DNA of 64,000 nt, taken from positions 1-64,000 of the forward strand of contig JBBIWA010000007.1 in NCBI GenBank assembly GCA_037439425.1, read 5' to 3'. This DNA comes from JBBIWA01 sp037439425 (GTDB lineage Bacteria > Acidobacteriota > Blastocatellia > RBC074). The notes under the pieces were generated by a model. That model was given only the letters and a program-made list of their open reading frames with translations, had not been told where the DNA came from and did not search any database. Below are positions 16,770 to 25,631 of this stretch, in pieces. Within the stretch, counting starts at the first letter, position 1. Each line of letters begins with the position of its first letter. The position numbers and the translations under genes are program-made.

Positions 16770-17915
16770 ATGATGAAGACCACACGGCTTATTAGGAGAG
16801 CTGGGTTGGTAGCAATTCTAACCGCCAGCTTACTCCTCACCCCGCTGCGGATTGCCGTCGCAGCTCACGATGAGGCGGCGGAGTTTTACGTCAGCTTCCC
16901 CAGGGGGCACGTCGGGCGAATTGAGTCTGATAACGCAGCATTGATTGATGGGCGCTGGGCTCACCGTGCAGAGTGGCTGCGTGGCGGCGAGCTGATACAA
17001 ACTCCTGCCCGCAGCGGCGCTCGTATTTCACTGGACTCACTCGGCCAGCTCACCCTCACCAGCCAGGCTGTTGTGCGAGTGAATGTAGTCGCCGTGGGCA
17101 CAGAGGCTCGCTCGCTGAGTCGTGTGCTGGTGGCGTGGTTGATCAGAGGTGAGATGTCGGTGCAACTGGGTCAGGGCTTGAGCGGCTATATTCAGGCTGG
17201 CAGCTCCGGGTTTGTAGCTCTTGATGGAGCCAGCTTTCAGATGAGCGTGCGCGACGGGCGCGCCACGATCAGCCAGGTTAAAGGGACGGTCGAGGAGATT
17301 GGCAGCTGGCGGGTCATCATTCCATCTGCGCTGTTAGAAGCTGAATCAACCGGGCAGGGAAGCGCGCCATCTCCTGACTCGTCTACGCCTGTTGCGAAGG
17401 CCAGCGTGGTTAATGGGGAGCTTGCTGGTAAGCCGCAGGCTGGGGCGACAGCCAGTTCCCGTAGTGACGAAGCCACTGCCATTACCATCAATGGAGTGAA
17501 ATATGGACTTGTGCCCGATCAGGGGCAGCCTGCTGCGATAGCTTCAACCAGCATTCCAACAGGCATAGGCAAGTGGGCAGTTCATCCGCCGCTTGCAGTG
17601 ATGGAAGAAGCTCGCCAGCGCAGCAGCCCAGCTTCTCACACGCCTCTTGTTTACTCCGTCACCTATCCGTCCAAGAGCGCTGCTCCCACTCCACCGACAG
17701 CCGCACCCCAGCAGCCCTTACGAGATAAGTCTCTCCAAACCTCACCACCGCGATCGAGCTTCAAACGCCATCTCCTAATCATCGTTGCTGCGGTAGCTGT
17801 TGGGGTAGGAATCGCTTTTCTCGGCGGCAGAGATAAGATAGTCCCGCCACCACCTCCCCCCGTAGTGACCAAACCTGTTGGCGGTCCGGTCATCTGTCCG
17901 ACAGCCAGGTGCTGA
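16770..17915 (+). CDS. Secreted FecR-like protein with C-terminal membrane anchor
   Basis: This 381-residue protein starts with a signal sequence (LVAILTASLLLTPLRIAVAA). Residues about 40-190 resemble a FecR-type beta-rich domain: GELIQTPARSGARISLDSLGQLTLTSQAVVRV and then GEMSVQLGQGLSGYIQAGSSGFVAL, in which a surface value is set, compared and read out. A low-complexity Ser/Pro/Thr/Ala linker leads to a hydrophobic helix at about 333-352 (HLLIIVAAVAVGVGIAFLGG) and a proline run. It could sense or tether something in the envelope. It follows the giant surface protein with a transposon-like repeat between them. No anti-sigma region or sigma gene is adjacent. Confidence 0.6.
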   Translation: MMKTTRLIRRAGLVAILTASLLLTPLRIAVAAHDEAAEFYVSFPRGHVGRIESDNAALIDGRWAHRAEWLRGGELIQTPARSGARISLDSLGQLTLTSQAVVRVNVVAVGTEARSLSRVLVAWLIRGEMSVQLGQGLSGYIQAGSSGFVALDGASFQMSVRDGRATISQVKGTVEEIGSWRVIIPSALLEAESTGQGSAPSPDSSTPVAKASVVNGELAGKPQAGATASSRSDEATAITINGVKYGLVPDQGQPAAIASTSIPTGIGKWAVHPPLAVMEEARQRSSPASHTPLVYSVTYPSKSAAPTPPTAAPQQPLRDKSLQTSPPRSSFKRHLLIIVAAVAVGVGIAFLGGRDKIVPPPPPPVVTKPVGGPVICPTARC

Positions 17916-17934
17916 TTGACGAGCACCGGTAGGC

Positions 17935-18043
17935 TAGCCACAAACGTGAAACTCCACGGCGCAAGGCCGTGGCCTCTCAAAATGATCCCGCTCGTGTGTG
18001 TAGCCAGAAACGCGAAACTCCACGGCACAAGGCCGTGGCCTCT
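17935..18043. repeat. Tandem pair of hairpin repeats
   Basis: Two 43-base copies (17935-17977 and 18001-18043) share the string GAAACTCCACGGC and then CAAGGCCGTGGCCTCT. Each contains CCACGGC-(g/a)caag-GCCGTGG, a seven-base stem with a short GCAA- or ACAA-type loop. They follow the FecR-like gene and could also act in transcript ends. Confidence 0.75.
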
Positions 18044-18917
18044 TGAATTGGGTGATACAATTCAGGCATCGCTTTGTCGAGCGCAAGTCGCCACAACTCT
18101 CACCTTCTCGCAACGCAGAAGGTAAGCTGATCTATCACAACTCGTGGCTGATGGACTTGGAAGTGACCTGAGAGAATGCGGCTCAGATCATCAGCCCTTC
18201 ACGCTCTCGAATCGAGAAGCCTTCAATTCAAAGTCCACAAGAAGCACGGTTATGAATGGGAACACAACTCGTGGTCACTTCCCAGCCCCAAGCTCTCAAT
18301 GGTCTTTTACCTGCTCTAGGTGGGCTGGCGTGTTTAGCGCACCAGGTGTTTGAGGCGCGCTGCTTGTCTCTATCATAAGTCTCCTGAAGGCCAATCGCAG
18401 CGCTCCTTGTGGACTATCTTTTGGGTAGGTTTTTCCAAACTCATCGTGGAGGCTTCTCGAAGCATTGTTGTTGTGGCATTTGAGCAGATACCCCAACAGT
18501 TCTTAATCAGGCAACGCTTCGCTCCGCAGCAAGCGAAGAAAGATGGCGACGAAGCGGCACACGTTTCAATCAGCGGTACCGGAGCTCCGGAGCGGGCAGA
18601 CAAGCTTCCTCTAAGCTCGGCGGCGGTATCAGGCTGCCGTTATGGTCTACAATATTCCGCGATCAATACGTCATCTGACTCAGTGAGGCAAGCACACTCT
18701 GTGCCCCTCGTTTCCCGCTTGAGTGGGAATTGCTGCCAAGCCAAGCCCTTACTTTCAATCGTGACTCGTTGTGCTATAATCCGAAATGCCAGCATCATTT
18801 CGATGAGGTGCTTTTAAAGTCCCGCAAAATGTGGACCGGTCACTTCACTCGATTGATAACCTGAGCGTGACATGCTCAGCCCCCTGTCAGGCACGCTCAC
18901 AACATCGGAGGTAGCTA
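18044..18917. other. Gene-poor stretch with a candidate promoter
   Basis: I see no supported gene in these 870 bases; the 155-residue frame at 18350-18817 has no recognisable features. A perfect -10 hexamer TATAAT lies at 18775-18780, about 138 bases before the next gene. Its -35 partner is weak, so the promoter is tentative. Confidence 0.35.
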
Positions 18918-19604
18918 ATGAAAAAGATCTTTTCCATCAGTTTACTGGCTATAATGATGTTCAGTTTGAGCGCCATCGCCCTGGCCCAGTCTCAGGGGGA
19001 TGACATCGTAGTGCCCGAAGGCGCGCAGGCACGGCTTTCGTTGCAAACGCAGCTTAGCTCGAAGTTGAGTGAAGTCGGTGATGAGGTGGTCGCCGTGCTT
19101 TATGAAGCAGTACGCGCTGCGGATGGCCGGATCGCGATTCCGCGCGGCACGGAATTCGTCGGGCGCGTCACCCAGGTGCAACCGGCCAAGCGTCCTCAAA
19201 AAGAGGCCAGCCTGACGGTCGTCTTTGAAACCATGCGCATGCCCTACGGCACCGAAAAGATTGCGACCGTTGTCACTGCCATTGACGATTACGGCAACGA
19301 CAGGAAGCTGAAGTCGAAGGATGAGGAAGGCAAAGTCGGCGGCGGACACTCCGGCGGTCGCACAGCTCGCAATGCGGGTACCGGAGCCAGTCTTGGCGGT
19401 GTTGGCGGGTTAATCATTGCTGCGGCTGGAGGCGGACTTGGCGGACTTGCTGCAGCGGTGGGTGTGGGCGCAGCCGGCGGCGTGCTCATGACCAAAGGCA
19501 ACGATATCAATCTGCAGCCGGGAACCATCCTGCGCATTCGGTTTGAAAGGCCAGTTACAGTCCCAGCATTCGATAACGAGCACCGTGAGTGGCGAGATAA
19601 TTGA
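18918..19604 (+). CDS. Secreted glycine-rich protein of unknown function
   Basis: This 228-residue protein has a clear signal peptide (ISLLAIMMFSLSAIALAQ), and its ATG is preceded by GGAGGTAGCTA. The mature part starts with a beta-rich region: VPEGAQARLSLQTQLSSKLSEVGDEVVAVLYEAV, then IPRGTEFVGRVTQVQPAKR. This resembles the pattern of VirB10/TrbI-like beta barrels, where P-x-G-T-x-(I/F)-x-G-x-V recurs. A glycine/alanine-rich hydrophobic stretch (about 155-190) follows, and the end is LQPGTILRIRFERPVTVP. Proteins of this layout are common in acidobacteria. A role in the envelope is likely but not assigned. Confidence 0.6.
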   Translation: MKKIFSISLLAIMMFSLSAIALAQSQGDDIVVPEGAQARLSLQTQLSSKLSEVGDEVVAVLYEAVRAADGRIAIPRGTEFVGRVTQVQPAKRPQKEASLTVVFETMRMPYGTEKIATVVTAIDDYGNDRKLKSKDEEGKVGGGHSGGRTARNAGTGASLGGVGGLIIAAAGGGLGGLAAAVGVGAAGGVLMTKGNDINLQPGTILRIRFERPVTVPAFDNEHREWRDN

Positions 19605-19631
19605 GGCTCCTGTACAATTCAAGACCAGAAC

Positions 19632-20004
19632 TCACAAAATGTTCATCAGTTGCTTGACAGGTTCTGGCTTTTCACCCCGAGCAAGCTGGTAGAGCGTCAT
19701 TATCAGATAACCAGCAACCCACAGCAGCTCCGTGCTGCGGTTGTTAACCAAGTTCTTCATCCAGGCTGGCTTGATCTCAACCCCCTGATCGAGCCAGCCC
19801 AAGCGCCAGCTTACCCGGTGTGGGCTCTTTGACTTCGATCGACACTAACAGACGGCGCGTAAGCGAGTGGTTCTAGTAGCGTTCCAGTGCTGCACGCGGC
19901 CTGATATGATCTTGGCTTTCAGCGTTGGTGACGCACTCACCTCTTAGCTGGCAGTAGCAACTCCAGTTCTGATTGCACTCAGCTCTAGTTGGCACACGCT
20001 TCAA
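19632..20004 (-). pseudogene. Decayed gene of unrecognised family
   Basis: Reading leftwards from a TTG at 20004, the frame gives LKRVPTRAECNQNWSCYCQ, LRGECVTNAESQDHIRP and RAALERY, then an in-frame TAG, then NHSLTRRLLVSIEVKE and PTPGKLALGLARSGG followed by a stop. One base further on, the neighbouring frame continues VEIKPAWMKNLVNNRSTELL and WVAGYLIMTLYQLARGE, ending in KPEPVKQLMNIL and a stop at 19632. Both halves read like real protein, so I interpret this as one gene of about 120 residues broken by a nonsense codon and a frameshift. I do not recognise the family. Alternatively the ATG at 19760 starts a live 42-residue protein. Confidence 0.45.
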
Positions 20005-20182
20005 AAAATAACTATCAGATCTTGAGGAAGGCGGATACTGTTGTTTCTCAGTGACCGGTTATCGGGAGGGGAGCCACCGCGGTGTCGCGCTCAAGCTGAA
20101 AATGAGATAAACCTGACTACGGTACTTGTCACTGGCCCCTTAAATCTGTAAGCTTGAATCTGTTCTTTTGAAGAAGGGTATA

Positions 20183-20683
20183 ATGAATAGCCGGTCGAGC
20201 AAAGTCTTCGTCTCAGGTCAGGCCGATGAGAAAGAGGAATTGGGGGCCGTTCACGTCGTGAGCAGCAGCTTCACCCTGGCCAGCGTGGGACTGCGCTACG
20301 GAGCTTTTCTCCTGGACTACATTCTGACGATGTTGCTTCCGGCCATTACAGTCTCGTTGGCGCTGATCTTCAAGCGTGCGGTCCCGGCCGCGAGCTATAT
20401 AATTCTGGTCTCTGGTTATGCTGCCACGGTCGGATTGCTGGTGCTCAATTGGGTCTACCTGTGTGGAAATCACGGGCAAACCATAGGCAAGCGCATTATT
20501 GGTATTAGAATCATCCGGACTGATGGCTCACGGCCGAGTTATCGAACTGCGGCCATTCGCCATTTCGTTGGCTACCCATTAGCATTGTTCTGTTTCGGCC
20601 TAGGGTTGTTGTGGATGCTCTGGGACAGGAAGCAACAGGGTTGGCAAGATAAACTGGCTGGGACACTGGTAGTAAAGGATTAA
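20183..20683 (+). CDS. RDD-family membrane protein
   Basis: This 166-residue protein has the RDD domain: an early R-x-G-A-x-x-x-D-Y (LRYGAFLLDYILTMLLPA, about residues 41-60), three hydrophobic helices, and the conserved GQTIGKRIIGIRIIRTDG segment before the last helix. The family is thought to transport or sense small molecules; some members are Na+/H+ antiporters. The ATG at 20183 follows GAAGAAGGG. It opens a four-gene cluster of zinc-ribbon, FHA and phosphatase proteins on the same strand. Confidence 0.8.
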   Translation: MNSRSSKVFVSGQADEKEELGAVHVVSSSFTLASVGLRYGAFLLDYILTMLLPAITVSLALIFKRAVPAASYIILVSGYAATVGLLVLNWVYLCGNHGQTIGKRIIGIRIIRTDGSRPSYRTAAIRHFVGYPLALFCFGLGLLWMLWDRKQQGWQDKLAGTLVVKD

Positions 20684-20770
20684 CGACCCAAAGAGAGAAA
20701 ATCGCCGTGCCCCAGGTGCGCTGTTCCTCACGCAGTCGTGCCGCGAGCAGATTTTCCGTGAGGTCACGCA

Positions 20771-22162
20771 ATGACTACTGAATACTGTGGGAACTGCGGA
20801 ACAGCAGTCAGTGCCGCAGCGCATTTTTGTTCCCAATGTGGGTCAGAGTTAGCCAAGCAGGCTGCCGGAAGCAACCTGGCGCCACTGGTCGGCCAGGCAA
20901 CAGCAGTAGAGAGAGAAGAAGTTGAGCTAGGGGCCGTCATTACATTCTCGGAAGAGAGACAGTCACAACCTTTAGCCGAGGCGAGCCTGCACCAACCCCA
21001 GTATCAAGACAAAGTGATCAAATTGCCTTCAGTTTTAACCCCGCCACCGGAACCGGCCACCACTATCAAAGGCGCGCTTGACCAGCTCCGTGCCTGGTTC
21101 AGCGGCTTATCGGTCGGGCCGCAGGCTATGGAACCTGTAACGGAAGATCGCAAGAACGCAGCGCGCGCGCTGGCACAGGCCTCTGGGCTGATCAGCCGCA
21201 GCGGCGCGCTGCGGCGCACGGTCTTGATCGGGCTGGCCATCTTGCTTGCTGGGGGCGCGTTTCTGCTCTATCGGAGCCAATCCCTATCTTCTTCTCTCGC
21301 CCTCCGGGCAGGCTTTAACCTGATTGCTCCTGAAGAGAAGAGCGATCAATTGGTGAGCCTAGGGGAGCAGGCCCTGGAGAGGGGGGATTATCAGACTGCG
21401 AGAGAGAACTTCCAACAAGCCATTGCGCTGACGCCCAATCACAACCGAGCTACGCTGCGGCTGGCCCACGCTTATCGCGCCCTTGGGCAGTGGGAAGATG
21501 CGCTCCGGCTTTACACCCGATTGCTGGAGAGAGATGAAAAAAACCTGGAGGCACGACTTGAGCGAGCTGAGCTATATAGTGCGCGTGGCGCCTGGGCTGA
21601 GGCTCTCAGAGACTATCAGCGTCTCATCGCGCTTGATCCGGATAACCAGGTGGCGCTTAACGCGCTGGATTACATCCAAGAGCGAGCCGCCAGCTATGCT
21701 CCTTTGCGGGCAGGCCGGCACGCTAAAGTGAAATCGGTTCCTGGCGTGCTACTTCCGGCTAGCGGCAGTGGCTTGCAGATCAGTCTCCCGCTACCAGACC
21801 TCACCGCTAATGCGCTCAGCCGCTATCCTAGCTTCGGGATGGAGGAAGCCGTCGAGGAGCGTATTAGCGCGAAGGCGCTAGCGCAGGCTCATAAAGAGAA
21901 GGGACTTCAATACAGCCAGGCTGGCCAGTACATGGCAGCCATCAAAGAGTTCCAGACGGCTCTGCTCTTTACGCCGGAGGACAAGGACATCTACTACTTT
22001 ATTGCCTCGGCCTACCATCGTAACGGGCAGCCAGCTATCGCCCACGAGTACTATAAGAAATGCGATGCTGGAACCTACCTCTCCGTGGCGCGAAGCGGTG
22101 CGCAGAGAACTGAGAAAGATGCCCGTAAAATGGCCGAGCGGAAAGAAGACAAAAGCAGGTGA
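20771..22162 (+). CDS. Zinc-ribbon, single-pass membrane TPR protein
   Basis: This 463-residue protein starts with a zinc ribbon (YCGNCGTAVSAAAHFCSQCG; four cysteines in two C-x-x-C pairs, residues 6-23). One transmembrane helix lies near 156-173 (VLIGLAILLAGGAFLLYR). After it come TPR repeats: three in a row (about 193-300, including GDYQTARENFQQAIALTPN and GQWEDALRLYTRLLERDEKN) and two near the C-terminus (GQYMAAIKEFQTALLFTPED). It probably acts as a membrane scaffold with cytoplasmic zinc ribbon and extracytoplasmic TPRs, though the topology is inferred. It ends about 115 bases before the FHA-phosphatase gene. Confidence 0.8.
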   Translation: MTTEYCGNCGTAVSAAAHFCSQCGSELAKQAAGSNLAPLVGQATAVEREEVELGAVITFSEERQSQPLAEASLHQPQYQDKVIKLPSVLTPPPEPATTIKGALDQLRAWFSGLSVGPQAMEPVTEDRKNAARALAQASGLISRSGALRRTVLIGLAILLAGGAFLLYRSQSLSSSLALRAGFNLIAPEEKSDQLVSLGEQALERGDYQTARENFQQAIALTPNHNRATLRLAHAYRALGQWEDALRLYTRLLERDEKNLEARLERAELYSARGAWAEALRDYQRLIALDPDNQVALNALDYIQERAASYAPLRAGRHAKVKSVPGVLLPASGSGLQISLPLPDLTANALSRYPSFGMEEAVEERISAKALAQAHKEKGLQYSQAGQYMAAIKEFQTALLFTPEDKDIYYFIASAYHRNGQPAIAHEYYKKCDAGTYLSVARSGAQRTEKDARKMAERKEDKSR

Positions 22163-22276
22163 GGCTACCACTCGCGAAATGATGCGCTCTCTTAATCGAG
22201 TAAAGCCGCAGCTGGAGGAAGAGCTTGAAGATACCGCCCAAGCGGCCTCGGCTGTTTTTGGTTCCTTGAGGGTGAC

Positions 22277-24043
22277 ATGCCGCGTCTGATTGTGAGATCT
22301 GCTAAAGGATACTCTGACTCCATAGCGGAACTGACGCGCCTGCGCATTACTATCGGCCGCTCAGCTCGCAATGATCTGTGTCTGGACGACCCTTTCGCTT
22401 CCCGCTTGCATGCCGAGGTGCGGCGCAGCGGAGATACTTTTTGGCTCAGCGATCTGGGCAGCGCCAATGGCACCTTCCTCAACGGGATGAGGCTGAGCGG
22501 GCCGGTGCAGCTTCAGGATGGCGACCGGATTCGCGTCGGAGAGACCGAAATCGAGTATTGTGAAAAGGCTGATACGGCTCCCGCGCGCGGGCGGACCAGC
22601 ATCCTGCTCACTGCTGCCAGCGATCAGGTGCCACCCGAAGCTACCATCACCGCCGAGTCGAGCAATTCAGCGGCCAATCTGCTTTCGTCACTGAGTACGA
22701 CTCAGCAGACTCTTGTGCGCGCCGTGGCTCCCCAGGCGGAAGTCGCTCAAGTAGACCTGTTGCGCATCATCAACCGGGTGAGTCTTACGCTGTTGTCACC
22801 GATCTCGCTTGATGAGACGATGCGCCAGGTGCTCGATTGTGTCTTCGAGGCGCTGCCTGCTGACCGCGGCTACATTATGCTGCTCGAACCGGCCGAAGAG
22901 CAGAAGGGAGAGCAAGCGCAACTGGTGTGCAAAGCGATGAAGACGCGCGCGCCCGGCTCAGAACAGGCGGCCGACTCGGAAGTCAAAATCAGCCGCTCGA
23001 TCTCTGAGCAGGTGCTCAAACGCGGAGATTCAATTCTCACCTCTGACGCCCAGCATGATCCGCGCTTCCAGGAGCGAAAGTCGATCTTGCTCAGCGGCAT
23101 TCGCTCAATTATGGCTGTCCCCCTGGCGGTCGAAGGGCGGATTTCAGGGATGATTTACGTAGACAGTCCTTTCGGCATCAATCGCTTCACGGAACGAGAC
23201 CTCCAGGTGCTGGGAGTGATTGCCAGCGTTGCCGCCATCCGCATCGAGAACATGCGCTTGCTCGAGGTGCAGCAAGAGCGAAAGCGGCTGGCCGATGAAC
23301 TGGCGGTGGCCAGTGAGATCCAGTTGCGCCTGCAACCGGCCAGCCCGCCAGCCATTGCGGGTTACGACCTGATCGGGATGAGCTTCCCTTGCTATGAGGT
23401 CGGCGGCGATTACTACGATTTTATAGAACGGCGCGATGGCCAGATCGCCATCGCCCTGGGGGATGTCTCAGGCAAAGGCACAGGCGCAGCACTATTGATG
23501 TCATCGTTGCACGCCGCAGTGCGCGCCCAGGCTACGACGCGGCTGTCGGCCTGCGAGGTCGTCAGCGCCATTAACGATTACATTTACGACAACACGCCAT
23601 CGAATCGCTACGTCACGCTTTTCTACAGTGAGCTGGATCCGCGCACCCATCAGTTGACCTATATCAATGCCGGCCACAATGCGCCGATCCTGGTGCGCCG
23701 CAGCGGCGAAGTCACCCGGCTGGATGTCGGCGGCTTCCCCCTGGGCATTACGCCTGATGGGGCATACCGCGAAGGCTGGAGCCGGCTTGAAGCAGGTGAC
23801 GTGTTGGTGATTTATTCCGATGGGGTCACTGAAAGCCTCAACGAAGCAGAAGAGGAGTTTGGAGAGGCGCGATTGATCGAAGTGATCAGGCAGCACCGCG
23901 ACCGCACAGCCGCTGGGTTACGCGATCGGATTGATGAGGCGCTCACGCGCTTCGTGGGCAAAGCCAGAACCGTTGATGATCTGACACTGGTAATCTTGAA
24001 ACGCACCAGCGAATCGAGCCAGGAGTTAAGGGCTGAGGGCTAA
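22277..24043 (+). CDS. FHA-GAF-PP2C (SpoIIE-type) serine phosphatase
   Basis: This 588-residue signalling protein begins with an FHA domain that binds phosphothreonine: GRSARNDLCLDDPFASRLHAE with the conserved Arg28 and Ser42-x-x-His45, and the NGTFLNG turn near 64-70. A GAF domain follows at about 165-320 (DRGYIMLLEPAEE, then MAVPLAVEGRISGMIYVDSP). The C-terminal half (about 350-580) is a PP2C-type SpoIIE/RsbU phosphatase: GGDYYDFIERRDG, then ALGDVSGKGTGAALLMSSLH, and the metal-binding aspartates of VIYSDGVTES and TVDDLTLV. RsbU-like proteins usually control anti-sigma antagonists. The ATG follows GAGGGTGAC. It sits in a cluster with another FHA protein but with no kinase. Confidence 0.92.
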   Translation: MPRLIVRSAKGYSDSIAELTRLRITIGRSARNDLCLDDPFASRLHAEVRRSGDTFWLSDLGSANGTFLNGMRLSGPVQLQDGDRIRVGETEIEYCEKADTAPARGRTSILLTAASDQVPPEATITAESSNSAANLLSSLSTTQQTLVRAVAPQAEVAQVDLLRIINRVSLTLLSPISLDETMRQVLDCVFEALPADRGYIMLLEPAEEQKGEQAQLVCKAMKTRAPGSEQAADSEVKISRSISEQVLKRGDSILTSDAQHDPRFQERKSILLSGIRSIMAVPLAVEGRISGMIYVDSPFGINRFTERDLQVLGVIASVAAIRIENMRLLEVQQERKRLADELAVASEIQLRLQPASPPAIAGYDLIGMSFPCYEVGGDYYDFIERRDGQIAIALGDVSGKGTGAALLMSSLHAAVRAQATTRLSACEVVSAINDYIYDNTPSNRYVTLFYSELDPRTHQLTYINAGHNAPILVRRSGEVTRLDVGGFPLGITPDGAYREGWSRLEAGDVLVIYSDGVTESLNEAEEEFGEARLIEVIRQHRDRTAAGLRDRIDEALTRFVGKARTVDDLTLVILKRTSESSQELRAEG

Positions 24044-24117
24044 GAATAAAGGGTAAAGAGCAAAGGGGACGCTGCGGCCCTTCGCTCTTTGCTCTTCGCT
24101 CTTTGCCCTTTGCTGAC
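24027..24117. repeat. Purine-rich inverted-repeat spacer
   Basis: Near copies of AAAGGGTAAAGAGC on the left face complementary GCTCTTTGCCCTTTGC on the right, so the gap can fold into a long imperfect hairpin. It is the same type as the spacer before accC. Confidence 0.6.
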
Positions 24118-24135
24118 CATCCATTTGCTACCGCA

Positions 24136-25362
24136 ATGGCCTCCTTGTCACGTCTCGTCATTATCTCGCTGCTTTCTCTGCTGCCTTGCATTCTGTGGCT
24201 GTGGTACTTTGCGACTCGCAGCCCCTACAAGCGTCCGCCACTGAGGTTGATCGTGGCTACGTTTTTCCTGGGCTGCGCTTCGACACTGCTGGCCTTTCCG
24301 CTCAATCTGGTGGGGCAGCTGCTGTTTTGGAATTGGGCAGAGAGCAGCCAACTGTCGCGCATCTTGATGCTCTTCCTGATTGTCGGCCCGATTGAAGAGC
24401 TAGCCAAACTGTTGGTGGTTTACGCCTGGGCGTATCGCCGACCGGAGTTTGACGAACCACTGGACGGGGTTATTTACAGCACCACTGCTGCGCTGGGATT
24501 TGCTGCCGTGGAGAATGTGATCTACCTGGCGCAGAGCAGCCCGCTGCTGGTGCTGTTGCGGGGGCCGCTATCGAATCCTGGTCATGCGCTCTTTTCCTCA
24601 CTCTGGGGGTTGAGTCTCAGCCGCGCCAAAGCTGCTCCGAATATTGCTGGGCAGCGCTTGCGAATCATCGCCACCGGCTGGTTGCTGGCTTCGGCTTCAC
24701 ACGCGTTGTTCGACACGTTACTGATCGGCGCCTCGCAGCAGCTGCTGATCTTCTTCCCGCTGTTGCTTGTCGCGCTGCTGGGATTGTTCTTTTGGGTGCG
24801 CGCCCGCATTCGGTTCTACAGTGAGCGCTCTCCTCATCGCGAGGAGACGCTGTTGGTAACCATGAAAGCCTACTGCCAGGAATGCGGGGCACAAGGTCTG
24901 GCCGGCACTACCTGCTCTCAATGCGGCCACCTGCTGCCACAACCGGCCGAGCTTCACCTTTGTCCGGTCTGCTCCACGCCGCAGCGCCCGCGCGCCAAAT
25001 TCTGTGCGCGCTGCGGGGCCAATCTCAAGTTACCAGCGGCGGTGACGCTTCATACTCGCCCGCACTTTGTCTCCATTTCGCCAGCGGGCGAAGAGAGGAT
25101 CGCTTACATTCTGAACCGCCGGGAGGTCTTGATCGGACGCACGCTCAATAACAGCTTCGTCATTGACCATCCTTCTGTTTCCAAACGCCACGCCCGTGTT
25201 GTCGCAGAAAATGGCCACTACGCGCTTTACGATCTAGGCAGCAGCAACGGGACGTTTGTCAACGGCAAGCGGATCACCAAGGCCAGATTGGAAGATGGGT
25301 GTGAAGTACGATTCGGACGCGCCCACTACCGCTACCGGGAACCTCAATCATCTGCCGGATAG
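24136..25362 (+). CDS. PrsW-type intramembrane protease fused to zinc ribbons and an FHA domain
   Basis: This 408-residue protein has an N-terminal PrsW-like membrane domain (CPBP superfamily). The key residues are E87-E88 in GPIEELAK, E126-N127 in AAVENVIY, H150 in NPGHALFSS and H189-D193 in SASHALFDTLL. PrsW proteases cut membrane anti-sigma factors in other bacteria. Two zinc ribbons follow (cysteines at about 247-263 and 276-293), then a C-terminal FHA domain: R335 of IGR, S349-K-R-H352 and NGTFVNG near 371-377. A PrsW-FHA fusion could place proteolysis under phosphothreonine control; this is inference. An upstream TTG at 24103 was rejected because it lies in the repeat spacer. Confidence 0.85.
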   Translation: MASLSRLVIISLLSLLPCILWLWYFATRSPYKRPPLRLIVATFFLGCASTLLAFPLNLVGQLLFWNWAESSQLSRILMLFLIVGPIEELAKLLVVYAWAYRRPEFDEPLDGVIYSTTAALGFAAVENVIYLAQSSPLLVLLRGPLSNPGHALFSSLWGLSLSRAKAAPNIAGQRLRIIATGWLLASASHALFDTLLIGASQQLLIFFPLLLVALLGLFFWVRARIRFYSERSPHREETLLVTMKAYCQECGAQGLAGTTCSQCGHLLPQPAELHLCPVCSTPQRPRAKFCARCGANLKLPAAVTLHTRPHFVSISPAGEERIAYILNRREVLIGRTLNNSFVIDHPSVSKRHARVVAENGHYALYDLGSSNGTFVNGKRITKARLEDGCEVRFGRAHYRYREPQSSAG

Positions 25363-25631
25363 CTCTCATCAACAGTCTTACCGCACCGGGAACCGCACCT
25401 GCCACGTGTGCCGGATCGCTGTCGGCCTTGAAGTTCAAATCGTAAGCGCCAGCTTCCTCTTGCATCCGCACCCCAGGTGAGCTATGCTGCAGCCTGCCTG
25501 TGAGCACAACCTATCCTCAGGTCACCTCAACCTACTGTGGCCAATCACATCCAATTCCAGACCCCGGAATTGAAGATCCGGCCGGGAACGAGTGAAACTG
25601 GCTGCGGGAGTCTTTTCGAGTGAGGTGACTT

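Noticed and set aside
18350..18817. Plus-strand frame of 155 codons
   Set aside because: Composition is not protein-like, there is no start signal, and no domain is recognisable.
22179..22289. 36-codon frame (MMRSLNRVKPQLEEELEDT) between the TPR and FHA genes
   Set aside because: It reads somewhat like protein and overlaps the FHA start by 13 bases, but has no ribosome site; a coupling leader is possible yet unsupported.
25274..25507. Minus-strand frame of 77 codons before the TonB receptor
   Set aside because: Overlaps the end of the PrsW gene in antisense and has no family match.
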